From assembly GCF_001894985.1 (NCBI RefSeq), contig NZ_BCXG01000029.1, forward strand, positions 1 through 61,502: a stretch of DNA of 61,502 nt, in the 5' to 3' direction. Source of the DNA: Rhodococcus tukisamuensis NBRC 100609 (GTDB lineage Bacteria; Actinomycetota; Actinomycetes; Mycobacteriales; Mycobacteriaceae). Below the pieces are notes generated by a model that worked only from the letters and a program-made list of their open reading frames with translations, was not told the origin of the DNA and did no database searches. How positions within the stretch are numbered: position 1 is the first letter of the stretch; the number at the start of each line of letters is the position of its first letter. Positions 42,155-50,420 of this stretch are shown one piece after another. The translations under genes and the position numbers were made by a program.

Positions 42155-42357
42155 GGGGAGATCGCCGACCACTACGCGGACGTCATCGCGGACCTTCCGG
42201 CACGGACCGCGGACAGCTACCATGCCCGGTCAGCCAACGGTGGCGACCGCTGCAGGACGGCCTGGCGAACTTCACGCCACGCAGCGATGCGGCGATGGAT
42301 ATCCGCACCGAGCGCGGGCCGCTGCTGATGATCGCCGCCGGGCCAGATTCAGCCTGA
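42155..42357 (+). pseudogene. remnant of an alpha/beta hydrolase gene with internal deletion
   Basis: The left part encodes GEIADHYADVIADLP, resembling the helix before the nucleophile elbow of an alpha/beta hydrolase. The nucleophile region is absent. The right part encodes LANFTPRSDAAMDIRTERGP then LLMIAAGPDSA and a stop, resembling the strand before the catalytic Asp. The pieces are about 50 bp apart and in different frames. The assignment is tentative. Confidence 0.4.
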
Positions 42358-42390
42358 CCGCGTCCCGCGCACACAGCGAAGGAGCATGCC

Positions 42391-43197
42391 ATGAGCTTTG
42401 TTCGATTCGCCCGAGCAGCACTTGCCACGATCGCCCTCGTCGCAGCCCTGGCCGCGGCGCTGGTCAGTCCGGCGACCGCCAGACCATTGCCGACGGTCGT
42501 GTTGGTGCACGGCGCCTTCGCCGACACCACCAGTTGGGACCCGGTCGCCGCCGAGCTGCGCGGCCGCGGCTACACCGTCGTCGTCCCAGACAACCCGCTG
42601 CGCGGACCCGGCTACGACGCTGCCGCCGTCGAGAAGACCCTCGCCGGGATCTCCGGGCCCGTGGTGCTCGTCGGCCACTCGTACGGCGGCGCGGTCATCA
42701 CCAATACCCACAACCCGAACGTGAAGGCCCTCGTCTATGTCGCCGCCTTCGCGCCGGCGCAGGGCGAGCCGGTCCAGCTGGCTCTGGATCCGGTCCGATT
42801 CCCAGGCAGCCAGCTACTCCCGCCCGTCTTGCAGGTCAAGGTCGTCGACGACGCTCACGCAATCGGCGGCAAGAACCTCGACGGCTACATTGCCGACGAC
42901 GCGTTCCACCGGGTGTTCGCGCCGGATGTCAGCGATGCGACGGCCGCCACCATGCTGGCCCACCAACGCTCGATCGCGTTGTGGGCCAACCTCGAGCCGT
43001 CCGGGCCGACCTCCTGGTCGAACACCCCGAGCTGGGCCCTGATCCCCACCGGCGACAACATCATCCCACCCGCCTCGCAGCGCTTCATGTCGAGCCGCAT
43101 CGGCGCGCACACCACCGAGATCGCCGCCTCACACGCCGTGCTCGTATCCCAGCCCGTCGCCGTCGCCGACGTCATCGCCACCGCGGCGGGCAGCTGA
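42391..43197 (+). CDS. exported alpha/beta hydrolase
   Basis: The 268-residue protein has a signal peptide (ALATIALVAALAAALVSPATA, shown as 20+1: ALATIALVAALAAALVSPAT-A). An EstA-like hydrolase core follows with VVLVHGAFADTTSW (oxyanion), VLVGHSYGGAVI (nucleophile Ser) and a late Asp/His pair (PTGDNIIPPA; ASHAVLVSQP). It is related to the next hydrolase gene (GHSYGGAVI and ALVYV-AAFAP shared) but the latter lacks a signal peptide. The substrate is unknown; small esters are typical for this family. The ATG at 42391 follows GCGAAGGAGCATGCC. Confidence 0.9.
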   Translation: MSFVRFARAALATIALVAALAAALVSPATARPLPTVVLVHGAFADTTSWDPVAAELRGRGYTVVVPDNPLRGPGYDAAAVEKTLAGISGPVVLVGHSYGGAVITNTHNPNVKALVYVAAFAPAQGEPVQLALDPVRFPGSQLLPPVLQVKVVDDAHAIGGKNLDGYIADDAFHRVFAPDVSDATAATMLAHQRSIALWANLEPSGPTSWSNTPSWALIPTGDNIIPPASQRFMSSRIGAHTTEIAASHAVLVSQPVAVADVIATAAGS

Positions 43198-43583
43198 CCC
43201 GGGCATGTCCAACCCATGGACCTGCACGAGCGGCACGGCTGCCGTCGACAGCGACGCGAGCAGTGCACGGGGGGTAGGAGCGACGCGAGCTCACCGTAAA
43301 GGGCGAGCTCCTCGGATGCACATCAGAAACCGGGCTAAAAGGTACTGCAGCCGTGTGAGTTCCGGGGTCTGATCGAGAGGCGCGCTCTCGCAAACCCTGC
43401 GGGCCGTGGGTGACCGGCTTAGAATCGGCGCGGTGTCATCGCCCAGCTGCTCTCGCAGCGCGGCCGAGGATTTCGGCCATCGTGAGGGGCCATCGTCACG
43501 CATCTATGTCATCGATCGACGCAGGAACTTGACGTCCGAACCCAGCCTCCGGGCGTTCCCGTTCTCGGGGGCGAGAAGGAGAG
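43198..43583. other. intergenic stretch without a supported gene
   Basis: This 386-bp gap lies between the two hydrolase genes. Short frames on both strands show no recognisable pattern. It presumably contains a promoter for the second hydrolase, whose GAGAAGGAGAG ribosome binding site is just before 43584. Confidence 0.45.
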
Positions 43584-44279
43584 ATGACCATGAGCAACCC
43601 CACCAAATCGGTCGTGCTCGTTCACGGCGGATTCGTCGACGGATCCGGGTGGAAGGGCGTCTACGACATCCTGACCGCCGACGGCTTCTCCGTCAGCGTC
43701 GTGCAGAACCCCACGCTTTCGTTGAGTGGAGATGACAACGCGACCCGCCAGATCCTGGACCGCCAGTCCGAGCCGGCCGTGCTGGTGGGCCACTCGTACG
43801 GCGGCGCGGTGATCAGTCAGGCAGGAAACCACGACAACGTCTCGGCGCTCGTCTACGTCACGGCCTTCGCCCCGGATGACGGCGAGTCGGTCAACACCCT
43901 CATCGGCACCTTCCCGACGGACGGACCCCAGCCACCCATCCTGCCCCCGGAGGGCGGGTTCCTGGCTCTGGACCGTGAGAAGTTCCACGAATCCTTCGCC
44001 GGGGACCTACCCGCGGGCGAGGCGGCGTTCATGGCCGACTCCCAGGTTCCCTGGGGGCTCGAAGCGCTCGGCGGCGTCGTATCGCAGCCGGCATGGCGCA
44101 GCAAGCCGAGCTGGTACCTCGTCGCCACCGACGACCGAATGATCCCCGCGCCGGCGCAACGGACGATGGCAACACGCATGGGTGCGACCATCATCGAGAC
44201 GCCGGGGAGTCACGCCGTGTACGTGTCCCGCCCCCAGGAAGTGGCAGACGTCATCAAGCGCGCCGCCAACGAGGCCTGA
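43584..44279 (+). CDS. cytoplasmic alpha/beta hydrolase
   Basis: The 231-residue protein has VVLVHGGFVDGSGW, the nucleophile motif VLVGHSYGGAVISQ, an Asp in VATDDRMIPAP and a His in PGSHAVYVSRP. It is a paralogue of the exported hydrolase 390 bp upstream, without a signal peptide. ATG codons at 43584 and 43590 (MSNPTKSVV) are both possible. The substrate is unknown. It is followed after 82 bp by a thioesterase gene on the same strand. Confidence 0.92.
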   Translation: MTMSNPTKSVVLVHGGFVDGSGWKGVYDILTADGFSVSVVQNPTLSLSGDDNATRQILDRQSEPAVLVGHSYGGAVISQAGNHDNVSALVYVTAFAPDDGESVNTLIGTFPTDGPQPPILPPEGGFLALDREKFHESFAGDLPAGEAAFMADSQVPWGLEALGGVVSQPAWRSKPSWYLVATDDRMIPAPAQRTMATRMGATIIETPGSHAVYVSRPQEVADVIKRAANEA

Positions 44280-44361
44280 CCAGGTCCCAACGCCACTGTC
44301 CAGGGGTGACCAAGTTCGTGGTAGCTGCCATTGAGGCGAGTCCACAGAAACGGAGTTCACC

Positions 44362-44778
44362 ATGGACGAATCACCCAGCACTGATCTGCCCGACCTGAGC
44401 GCCTTCTTGCAGGCCACCGGGTTCGTCGTCGAAGAACAGTCCGGGACCAGGGTGTCCGGGTTTGTGACTCTCGGTCCCGGCCACCACACCCCGTGGGGAG
44501 TGGTCCACGGAGGGGTGTACGCCACGATCGTCGAATCGGCCGCCAGCATCGGCGCGAGCGCCGCGGTCCTCGACCGCGGACAGTTCGCCGTCGGCCTGCA
44601 CAACAGCACCGACTTCCTCCGATCCAGTAGCGGCGGCCGGGCGCGCGTCGTCGCCGAACCCATCCAGCAGGGCAGGACCCAACAGCTGTGGCTGGTCACG
44701 ATCACGGACGAAGCCAGCGGCAAAGATCTCGCCAGAGGGCAGTTGCGGCTCCAGAACGTCCCGCTGCCGGCCGGGTAG
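44362..44778 (+). CDS. PaaI-type hotdog thioesterase
   Basis: The 138-residue protein has the hotdog-fold signature HHTPWGVVHGGVYATIVESA, with the HGG and Glu positions used for acyl-CoA thioester hydrolysis. It then has VGLHNSTDFLRSSSGG and a final strand LRLQNVPLPAG. It likely hydrolyses acyl- or aryl-CoA thioesters. The ATG at 44362 is chosen as the first in-frame methionine after a purine-rich stretch (CGGAGTTCACC). Confidence 0.9.
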   Translation: MDESPSTDLPDLSAFLQATGFVVEEQSGTRVSGFVTLGPGHHTPWGVVHGGVYATIVESAASIGASAAVLDRGQFAVGLHNSTDFLRSSSGGRARVVAEPIQQGRTQQLWLVTITDEASGKDLARGQLRLQNVPLPAG

Positions 44779-44943
44779 CCGACCCGACACGGCAATGGGG
44801 GTCAACGCTCTCAGCCCGTCGGCCGGGTGGGCTGTGACCGCCGCAAAAGTGGGGTGATTCGCCCCAACGAGGGCCCTCGCTCGAAAACCGAAGGGACTGG
44901 ACGGTCAGTTGGACCATGAGGTCGGGAGAGGTGAGACTGCCCT

Positions 44944-45300
44944 ATGCCTTCCGGCGAAGAGCAGCGTCACATCGAGTTCGTCATCGAGCGGCTGACCAAG
45001 AAGCACCCCGATCTACCAGCAACGACCGTGCGTGAATCGGTGACCCGGGCCCATACGCATTTCGACGGTCGCCGGGTGAGGGACTTCGTTCCACTGCTAG
45101 TCGAACGCAATGCGGAGGCCGAGCTCGGTCACGCCGGGAGGTACCGATCCGTGCCGATGCAGCACGCGCAGGCGCGGATGTTTCTGGCACTGCTCCGACG
45201 CGAGATCGAGGAGCTGGCGGTCGCCATCGAATCGACTGAGGCGCAGGCCACGCACCTGCGGGCCGCCGGGGACGTCGACCGTGAGGCGGAGTTGCTCTAA
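44944..45300 (+). CDS. three-helix-bundle dimerisation domain protein, possibly prematurely stopped
   Basis: The 118-residue protein begins with HIEFVIERLTKKHPDLPATT then VRESVTRAHTHFDGRRVRDF, the three-helix domain often found at the N-terminus of actinobacterial arsenate-reductase-like proteins. A long charged helix (FLALLRREIEELAVAIESTE) follows. After the TAA at 45298-45300 the same frame continues KVDDLDRRMFEVHGMVERLR to a TGA at 45375, matching the helix periodicity. The stop may therefore be a nonsense change that removed the last 25 residues. The function is unknown. Confidence 0.7.
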   Translation: MPSGEEQRHIEFVIERLTKKHPDLPATTVRESVTRAHTHFDGRRVRDFVPLLVERNAEAELGHAGRYRSVPMQHAQARMFLALLRREIEELAVAIESTEAQATHLRAAGDVDREAELL

Positions 45301-45373
45301 AAGGTCGATGATCTGGATCGGCGCATGTTCGAGGTGCACGGCATGGTCGAACGACTGCGTGTGCGGGTGGGGT

Positions 45374-45948
45374 GAGGATTTCGGCGGGAAGGTCGACATT
45401 CTCGTCAACAATGCAGGTGCGGTCACCCCGCGGCCTGGAGGGTTCGTCACGGTCACCGACGACGACTGGAATGCCTCGTGGTCGCTCGGGGGGGGGTGAT
45501 GGCGGCGGTGCGCACGACCCGGGCGGCGATCCCGGAGATGATCCGGCGCGGTGGCGGGGCGATCGTCACGATCGGCTCGGTTGATGCGTTCTACCCGGAC
45601 CCCGGCGTTCTGTCGACTACAGCGCCGTCAAGGCCGCGGTCACCAACCCTACCAAGGCCCTGTCGAAGGAGCTCGGCGCCAAGGGTATTCGCGCGAAACT
45701 CGATCAGCCCGGGCCCGGTGCTGACGGATCTGTGGCTGGGCGAGGGTGGCGTCGCCGAGGTGATCGGCAAGGCCAGTGGCGCCAGCCCGCAGGAGGTCGC
45801 GGACGGCGCCGTGTTCGGCACGCCGACCGGGCGGTTCACCACACCGGACGAGGTCGCCGACCTGACCCTGTTCTTGGCCTCCGACCGGGCGGCGAACATC
45901 GCCGGCGCCGATATGACGATCGATGGCGGATTCATCACGACCGTGTAG
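45374..45948 (+). pseudogene. truncated and frameshifted short-chain dehydrogenase gene
   Basis: The N-terminal cofactor half is missing. The reading starts at GKVDILVNNAGAV and changes frame near a run of nine G (45488-45496). It goes on as MAAVRTTRAAIPEMIRRGGG and AIVTIGSVDAFYPDPGVL. It changes frame again near 45612 (the YSAVK active-site motif is in a third frame) and returns near 45700 for SPGPVLTDLWLGEGGVAEVI to TIDGGFITTV. At least three frame changes make it clearly inactive. Its 3' end overlaps the end of the convergent hydrolase gene by 14 bp. Confidence 0.9.
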
Positions 45949-46780
45949 GCGGGCGTTTCCTGCCGGGCCGCTCGGAATCGAGAAATCGCTCGATCAGAGG
46001 GCCGAACACCTCGGCACGGGTGAGCAGGTCGACGTGTCCACCCGCGTGCAGCTCGAGGGTGGAGTTCGGCAGCAGTCGATGCATGATGCGGGCGTTGATG
46101 ACCGGAATGATCGGGTCGTCGGTCCCGCCGATGACGAGTGTGGGCTGCCGGATCAGCGGCAGCGAGAACAGGCTCGTCCAGACGGCACCGGCCGCGAGCT
46201 GGTGCAGGTACCCGCGCATCGACCCTCCCGCACGCTGGTGGCGCAGCACCTCCACCAGATCCGTGCCGCCGTCCCTCGCGGTGCCTCCGTAGATCGTGCC
46301 GGCGATTGCGGCCAGATGGTCGGGGTCGGTGAACCGGCGTGGGGTCATCATCATCGCCAACACGTCGGGCCGTGCCGGCACCATCAGCACGCCCGTTCCC
46401 GTCGCGACCAGCACCACGCGCCGGCACCGGCGCGGGTTCTGAAGGGCAAACTGCTGGGCCAACCCCCCGCCCCACGAGTAGCCCATGACGTCGACGTGGT
46501 TGTGGCCGAGCATGTCGAGCAGGCGCCCGAGAAGGCAGGCTAGGCGGGGAAACCCCTGGGGCAGTGTGCCGGTCGGTGAACCGCCCGTCCCGGGGGAGTC
46601 GAACCGGATCACCGTGCGGCCGGGGCGCAGGTGCTCGACCAGCGGATCGAGCGCCTCGAGTGACGCGCCGATCCCGTTGCACATCACCAGGGGAATCCCC
46701 GATCCCGCCCGCACGTCGACCCGCAGCGGCTGCCCGCATACCGACACGGTCCGGGGGTAGCCGCCAGTGCCGGCGGTCAT
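45935..46780 (-). CDS. PHA-depolymerase-like alpha/beta hydrolase
   Basis: The 281-residue protein matches the pattern of intracellular medium-chain poly(3-hydroxyalkanoate) depolymerases. It has GIPLVMCNGIGASLEALDPL, HLRPGRTVIRFDSPGTGGSP, the lipase-box Ser in MGYSWGGGLAQQFA, Asp in VIGGTDDPIIPV and His in HAGGHVDLL. It has no signal peptide. The ATG at 46780 overlaps the MaoC gene stop (ATGA). It is the last gene of the six-gene operon running 53724 to 45935 and could degrade or edit the polyester made by the upstream synthase. Whether the substrate is a PHA is inference. Confidence 0.87.
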   Translation of the reverse strand: MTAGTGGYPRTVSVCGQPLRVDVRAGSGIPLVMCNGIGASLEALDPLVEHLRPGRTVIRFDSPGTGGSPTGTLPQGFPRLACLLGRLLDMLGHNHVDVMGYSWGGGLAQQFALQNPRRCRRVVLVATGTGVLMVPARPDVLAMMMTPRRFTDPDHLAAIAGTIYGGTARDGGTDLVEVLRHQRAGGSMRGYLHQLAAGAVWTSLFSLPLIRQPTLVIGGTDDPIIPVINARIMHRLLPNSTLELHAGGHVDLLTRAEVFGPLIERFLDSERPGRKRPPTRS

Positions 46781-47229
46781 CGGTAGATCACGACGCACTC
46801 GGCGACGCAGGCGGGCCTGGGCGAGCCCTCGACCTCGAACGTCACGTCGAGGACGGCCTCGACTCCGGCGTCGCGCTGCCACGCTGACACGACGCGCGCG
46901 CTCGCGCGGACCTTCGACCCAACCGGTACCGGGGCGGGGAAGCGGACCTTGTTCAGGCCGTAGTTCACGGCGGCCTGGAGGTTCTCGATCGCCAGCAGTT
47001 CGGCGATCGCCCTGGAGGCGAGTGCGAGTGTGAGGTACCCGTGCGCGATGGTGCCCCGGAACGGTCCGGCGGCGGCGCGGGCCGGGTCCGTGTGGATCCA
47101 CTGGTGATCACCGGTGGCATCCGCGAACCCGTTTACCTGTTCCTGCGTGATCGTGTACCAGTCGGTGGTGCCGAGGTCCATTCCGGCGAGATCGATCAGG
47201 TGTGTGGGGTATCCGACGGTGGTGGTCAT
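46777..47229 (-). CDS. MaoC-type (R)-enoyl-CoA hydratase
   Basis: The 150-residue hotdog protein has the hydratase-2 motif with the catalytic pair Asp41 and His46 in FADATGDHQWIHTDPARA, then GPFRGTIAHGYLTLAL. Such enzymes (PhaJ-like) convert enoyl-CoA into (R)-3-hydroxyacyl-CoA, the monomer of PHA synthases. The ATG at 47229 follows GAAAGGAAGCACCGTC on the minus strand. It lies 34 nt downstream of the PHA synthase gene and overlaps the depolymerase-like gene, consistent with monomer supply. Confidence 0.92.
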   Translation of the reverse strand: MTTTVGYPTHLIDLAGMDLGTTDWYTITQEQVNGFADATGDHQWIHTDPARAAAGPFRGTIAHGYLTLALASRAIAELLAIENLQAAVNYGLNKVRFPAPVPVGSKVRASARVVSAWQRDAGVEAVLDVTFEVEGSPRPACVAECVVIYR

Positions 47230-47263
47230 GACGGTGCTTCCTTTCGAGAGTACTTGTGGCGGT

Positions 47264-48979
47264 TCAGCGTTCACGGACATACGAGCCGGGTGCGGGCATC
47301 AGCGGCGGAAGGTTGTCGCCGCCGAGCACCGACGGTGCGGCCTTCTGTGGGCCGCTCCGGTCGGTGAGCCAGGAGGTGTAATGCGGCCACCAGGAGTCGG
47401 GGTGCTTCCCGGCCGCCGCGGCCCACTCGTCCGGGCTCTCGGAGTCCGGCGCGCCGACGCGGAACGACGCACGAGGGTTGCCGGGCGGGTTCACCAGCGA
47501 GGCAATGTGGCCGCTGGTGGACAGCACGAAGTCGACGTCGCCACCCAGCAGTCGGGCACTGCGGTAGCAGGCCTGCCATGGACTGATGTGGTCGGCCACA
47601 CCCGCCACCACGTAGGAGTCCGCCGTCACCTTCGACAGGTCGACCGAGGTGCCGAGCATGGTCGCGGCGCCTGGCTCGGCGAGGGCATTGGTCAGGCCCG
47701 TCTCCACCATGTCTCGGTGCAGAGCGGCGGTCATCCGGGTGGTATCCGCGTTCCAGAACAGCACGTCGAACGGGGGCGGCGTATTTCCCTGGATGTAGTT
47801 GTTCACCACGTACCGCCAGACCAGATCAGTCGGGCGCAGCCAAGCGAAGACCTCTGCCAGCGACCTGCCGTCCAGGTACCCCCGGGCCGCGGAGACGCGG
47901 ACCGCCTCCTTTGCGGTGTACTCGTCCAGGGCTGCCGAGGCGAACCCGGCTCGGCTCTGGTCGAGCACGGTCACCGCGAGCGCCAGGCTCGCCACCCGGT
48001 CGCCCTCCCCGATGTCCGCCAGATGCGCCGCCACCATCGCGGCCAGCATCCCGCCTGAGCAGGTGGCGAACAGGTGGGTCCCGTCACTGCCGGTGATCTT
48101 CTCGACCGCGGCCATGGCGTCGACGATGGCCTGACCATAGGTGTCGAAACCCCATGTGCGGTGTCGGGTCTTCGGGTTTCGCCAGGAGATGGTGAACACC
48201 TGTTTCCCCTGGTCGAGGAAATACTCGACCAGGCTGCGTCCGGGGGACATGTCCACCGCGTAGAACTTGTTGATCACCGGTGGCACCACCAGGACCGGTG
48301 TCGTGTCGACCTTCTCGGTGCGCGGGGTGTACTGAATCAGCTCGAGTACTCGGGACTGGAAGACGACCGCCCCCGGTGTCGCAGCGACGGTCCCACCGAC
48401 GGTGAAGGCGTCCGGTTCCACCATCGCCGGCACCCGCGGCATGCTGGCGAGGTCGCGGAGCAGGTGGCCGGCGCCGCGCACCGCGCTTGCACCGCCGGTG
48501 TCGATGAGCGCCTTGTAGCCGAGCGGGTTGAGCAGCGGGTTGTTGGTCGGTGCCGCCGCCTCGACGAGGTTGTCGATGACGAACTGCATGCGTTCGCGGT
48601 CGCGCCAGTTCAGGTCCGCGTCAGCGAGCAACTGGTTCGCGGTGTCGGAAGTCGCCAGGTAGGACTGCATGATCCGTCGCAGCACTGGGTTGCCGGACCA
48701 GGCCGGGTCGGCGAACCGCTTGTCGGACTTGGCGGGATGCCGAGCCGAGCTGCCGCGCGCGATCTTGGCCAGTTCGACGGTGAGCCCGCGTCCGCGACCG
48801 GCCAGGAAATGGGGTGAGGACGCCAGGCTGGTGGCCAGGCGCAGCCACGAGCGGTTGGGCAGCATCCGCCGGGTCAGCCCCAGCGCAGACTCGGCCAGCA
48901 GGAGGTCGAGCGGCGCGGCGAATTCGTCGGCGGCGGCGTCGCCGCTCTTGGTGGTGGACGGAGCCTTGGTGGTGGTCAT
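47264..48979 (-). CDS. poly(3-hydroxyalkanoate) synthase-like protein (PhaC, class I/II)
   Basis: The 571-residue protein has the PhaC N-terminal domain and an alpha/beta catalytic domain. The triad is Cys307 in LFATCSGGMLAAM, Asp463 in VVAGVADHISPWQ and His491 in VLSTSGHIASLVNPPG. The conserved DWRNP-like strand is present as ISWRNPKTRHRTWGFD. The box reads A-T-C-S-G-G rather than the usual G-x-C-x-G-G. No PhaE or PhaR subunit gene is nearby, which fits class I/II. The ATG at 48979 overlaps the upstream flavoprotein stop (ATGA). The product may be a storage polyester or a short oligomer linked to another lipid; the cluster is not a standard pha operon. Confidence 0.9.
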   Translation of the reverse strand: MTTTKAPSTTKSGDAAADEFAAPLDLLLAESALGLTRRMLPNRSWLRLATSLASSPHFLAGRGRGLTVELAKIARGSSARHPAKSDKRFADPAWSGNPVLRRIMQSYLATSDTANQLLADADLNWRDRERMQFVIDNLVEAAAPTNNPLLNPLGYKALIDTGGASAVRGAGHLLRDLASMPRVPAMVEPDAFTVGGTVAATPGAVVFQSRVLELIQYTPRTEKVDTTPVLVVPPVINKFYAVDMSPGRSLVEYFLDQGKQVFTISWRNPKTRHRTWGFDTYGQAIVDAMAAVEKITGSDGTHLFATCSGGMLAAMVAAHLADIGEGDRVASLALAVTVLDQSRAGFASAALDEYTAKEAVRVSAARGYLDGRSLAEVFAWLRPTDLVWRYVVNNYIQGNTPPPFDVLFWNADTTRMTAALHRDMVETGLTNALAEPGAATMLGTSVDLSKVTADSYVVAGVADHISPWQACYRSARLLGGDVDFVLSTSGHIASLVNPPGNPRASFRVGAPDSESPDEWAAAAGKHPDSWWPHYTSWLTDRSGPQKAAPSVLGGDNLPPLMPAPGSYVRER

Positions 48980-50415
48980 GAGATGTAGTCCTTCGAGTTG
49001 TTCCGGGTGAGCGCGTTCAGCGCGGAGGTGGCGGCGTTGTGTCCACCCATGCCGTGCACGCCGGCCCCGGGCGGGGTGGCGGCCGAGCAGATGTAGACGC
49101 CGGGGATGCCGATCTTGTATGGGTCGAGTGCGATACGCGGCCGCAGCGCGACCTGTAGCGGGTCGTTGGAGCCGGTGAGGATGTCGCCACCCACGTAGTT
49201 CGGGTTGTAGGCGGCCATCGCGCCGGCGGTGCGCACGTGCCGGCCGACGATCCGCTCCCGGAGGCCGGGGGCAAACTGTTCGATCCGGTCGATCACGGTG
49301 TCGGTCGCTTCGCCCGGGTAGCCCTGCGGGACATGGGCATACGCCCACACCGGGTGCACGTCGCCGGCAGAGCGGGACGGGTCGGCCAGGTATTGCTGGC
49401 CGACGAGGACGAACGGCCGCTCGGGCATCACGCCGGCTGCGACCGCCCGCTCGGCTGCGGCGACCTCCTCGAACGCGCCGCCGACGTGCACGGTGCCGGC
49501 CCGTCGGCAGTGCTCGTTGATCCACGGGACACCGCCGTCGACCGCCAGGTCGACCTTGAACGCGGACGGGCCGTAGCGCCAGCGCCGGTAGGCGCGGGCG
49601 ACCCTGGGCGGCAACCGATCCCCGGCGATCTCGGCCACCGCGGTGGGGGAGAGGTCGAGCATCACGATGTCGGCGGCGGGCAGCTCCGAGAGGGACCGGA
49701 CGAACCTGCCCGTCTCGATGCTGCCGCCGTACGCGAGGAGTAGCGATGCGAGCGCGTCGGTGACGGCGCGCGACCCGCCCTTGGCGACGGGCCACCCGTA
49801 GCGGTGCCCGGCTGCGATCATCATCAGTGCGACCGCGGTGGTGGTCGGCCGCGACAACGGTTGCAAGGCATGCGCGGCGATCCCACCGAACAGGGCCCGG
49901 GCCTCAGGAGTGTGCCAGCGCCGCGCGGTCCACGTCGCGGGGGCCGCGGCGTCGAGTCCGAACCGGGCGAGCGCCAGCGGGTGCCGCGGTGCGTGCAGTA
50001 TCGGCCGGAACAGCTCGCCGGCGAGGACGTCGAAGTTCTCCGAGCGAGGACCGAAGAAGCGCGCCCAGGCCGTGCCGTCGCGTCCCAGTCCGGCTGCGGT
50101 GTCCTCGATCGACCGGTGCAGGACACCCGCCGTCCCGGACTCCAGCGGGTGCGCGACGTCGACCTCGGGATGGAGCCACTCGAGCCCGTGCGATTCGAGG
50201 TCGAGGGACCGGAAGTACGGGGACGCGATGCCCATCGGGTGCACCGCCGAGCAGTGGTCGTGCAGCACACCCGGCACGGTCAGTTCGCTGGTGCGGGTGC
50301 CACCGCCGATGGCGTCCGCCGCCTCGACGACGGTGACCTCGACGCCGGCCTGGGCCAGGGTGACGGCGGCGGCCAGACCATTCGGCCCGCTGCCGACGAC
50401 GATTGCGTTTGTCAT
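48976..50415 (-). CDS. phytoene-desaturase-like FAD-dependent oxidoreductase
   Basis: The 479-residue flavoprotein begins with the dinucleotide fold VVGSGPNGLAAAVTLAQAGV followed by EADAIGGGTRTSEL. It ends with the family motif GVYICSAATPPGAGVHGMGG. This is the layout of CrtI-like desaturases/isomerases and related uncharacterised actinobacterial proteins. The substrate is not known; no carotenoid genes are in the window. The ATG at 50415 is 5 nt after the membrane protein gene stop. Translation is coupled to the PHA synthase gene by ATGA. Its place in the operon suggests oxidation of an acyl or polyketide-like intermediate. Confidence 0.88.
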   Translation of the reverse strand: MTNAIVVGSGPNGLAAAVTLAQAGVEVTVVEAADAIGGGTRTSELTVPGVLHDHCSAVHPMGIASPYFRSLDLESHGLEWLHPEVDVAHPLESGTAGVLHRSIEDTAAGLGRDGTAWARFFGPRSENFDVLAGELFRPILHAPRHPLALARFGLDAAAPATWTARRWHTPEARALFGGIAAHALQPLSRPTTTAVALMMIAAGHRYGWPVAKGGSRAVTDALASLLLAYGGSIETGRFVRSLSELPAADIVMLDLSPTAVAEIAGDRLPPRVARAYRRWRYGPSAFKVDLAVDGGVPWINEHCRRAGTVHVGGAFEEVAAAERAVAAGVMPERPFVLVGQQYLADPSRSAGDVHPVWAYAHVPQGYPGEATDTVIDRIEQFAPGLRERIVGRHVRTAGAMAAYNPNYVGGDILTGSNDPLQVALRPRIALDPYKIGIPGVYICSAATPPGAGVHGMGGHNAATSALNALTRNNSKDYIS

Positions 50416-50420
50416 CGTCT

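Noticed and set aside
45488-45496. Programmed frameshifting at the G9 run in the SDR remnant
   Set aside because: The gene also lacks its N-terminal cofactor half and has further frame changes downstream, so a single programmed shift would not yield an enzyme.
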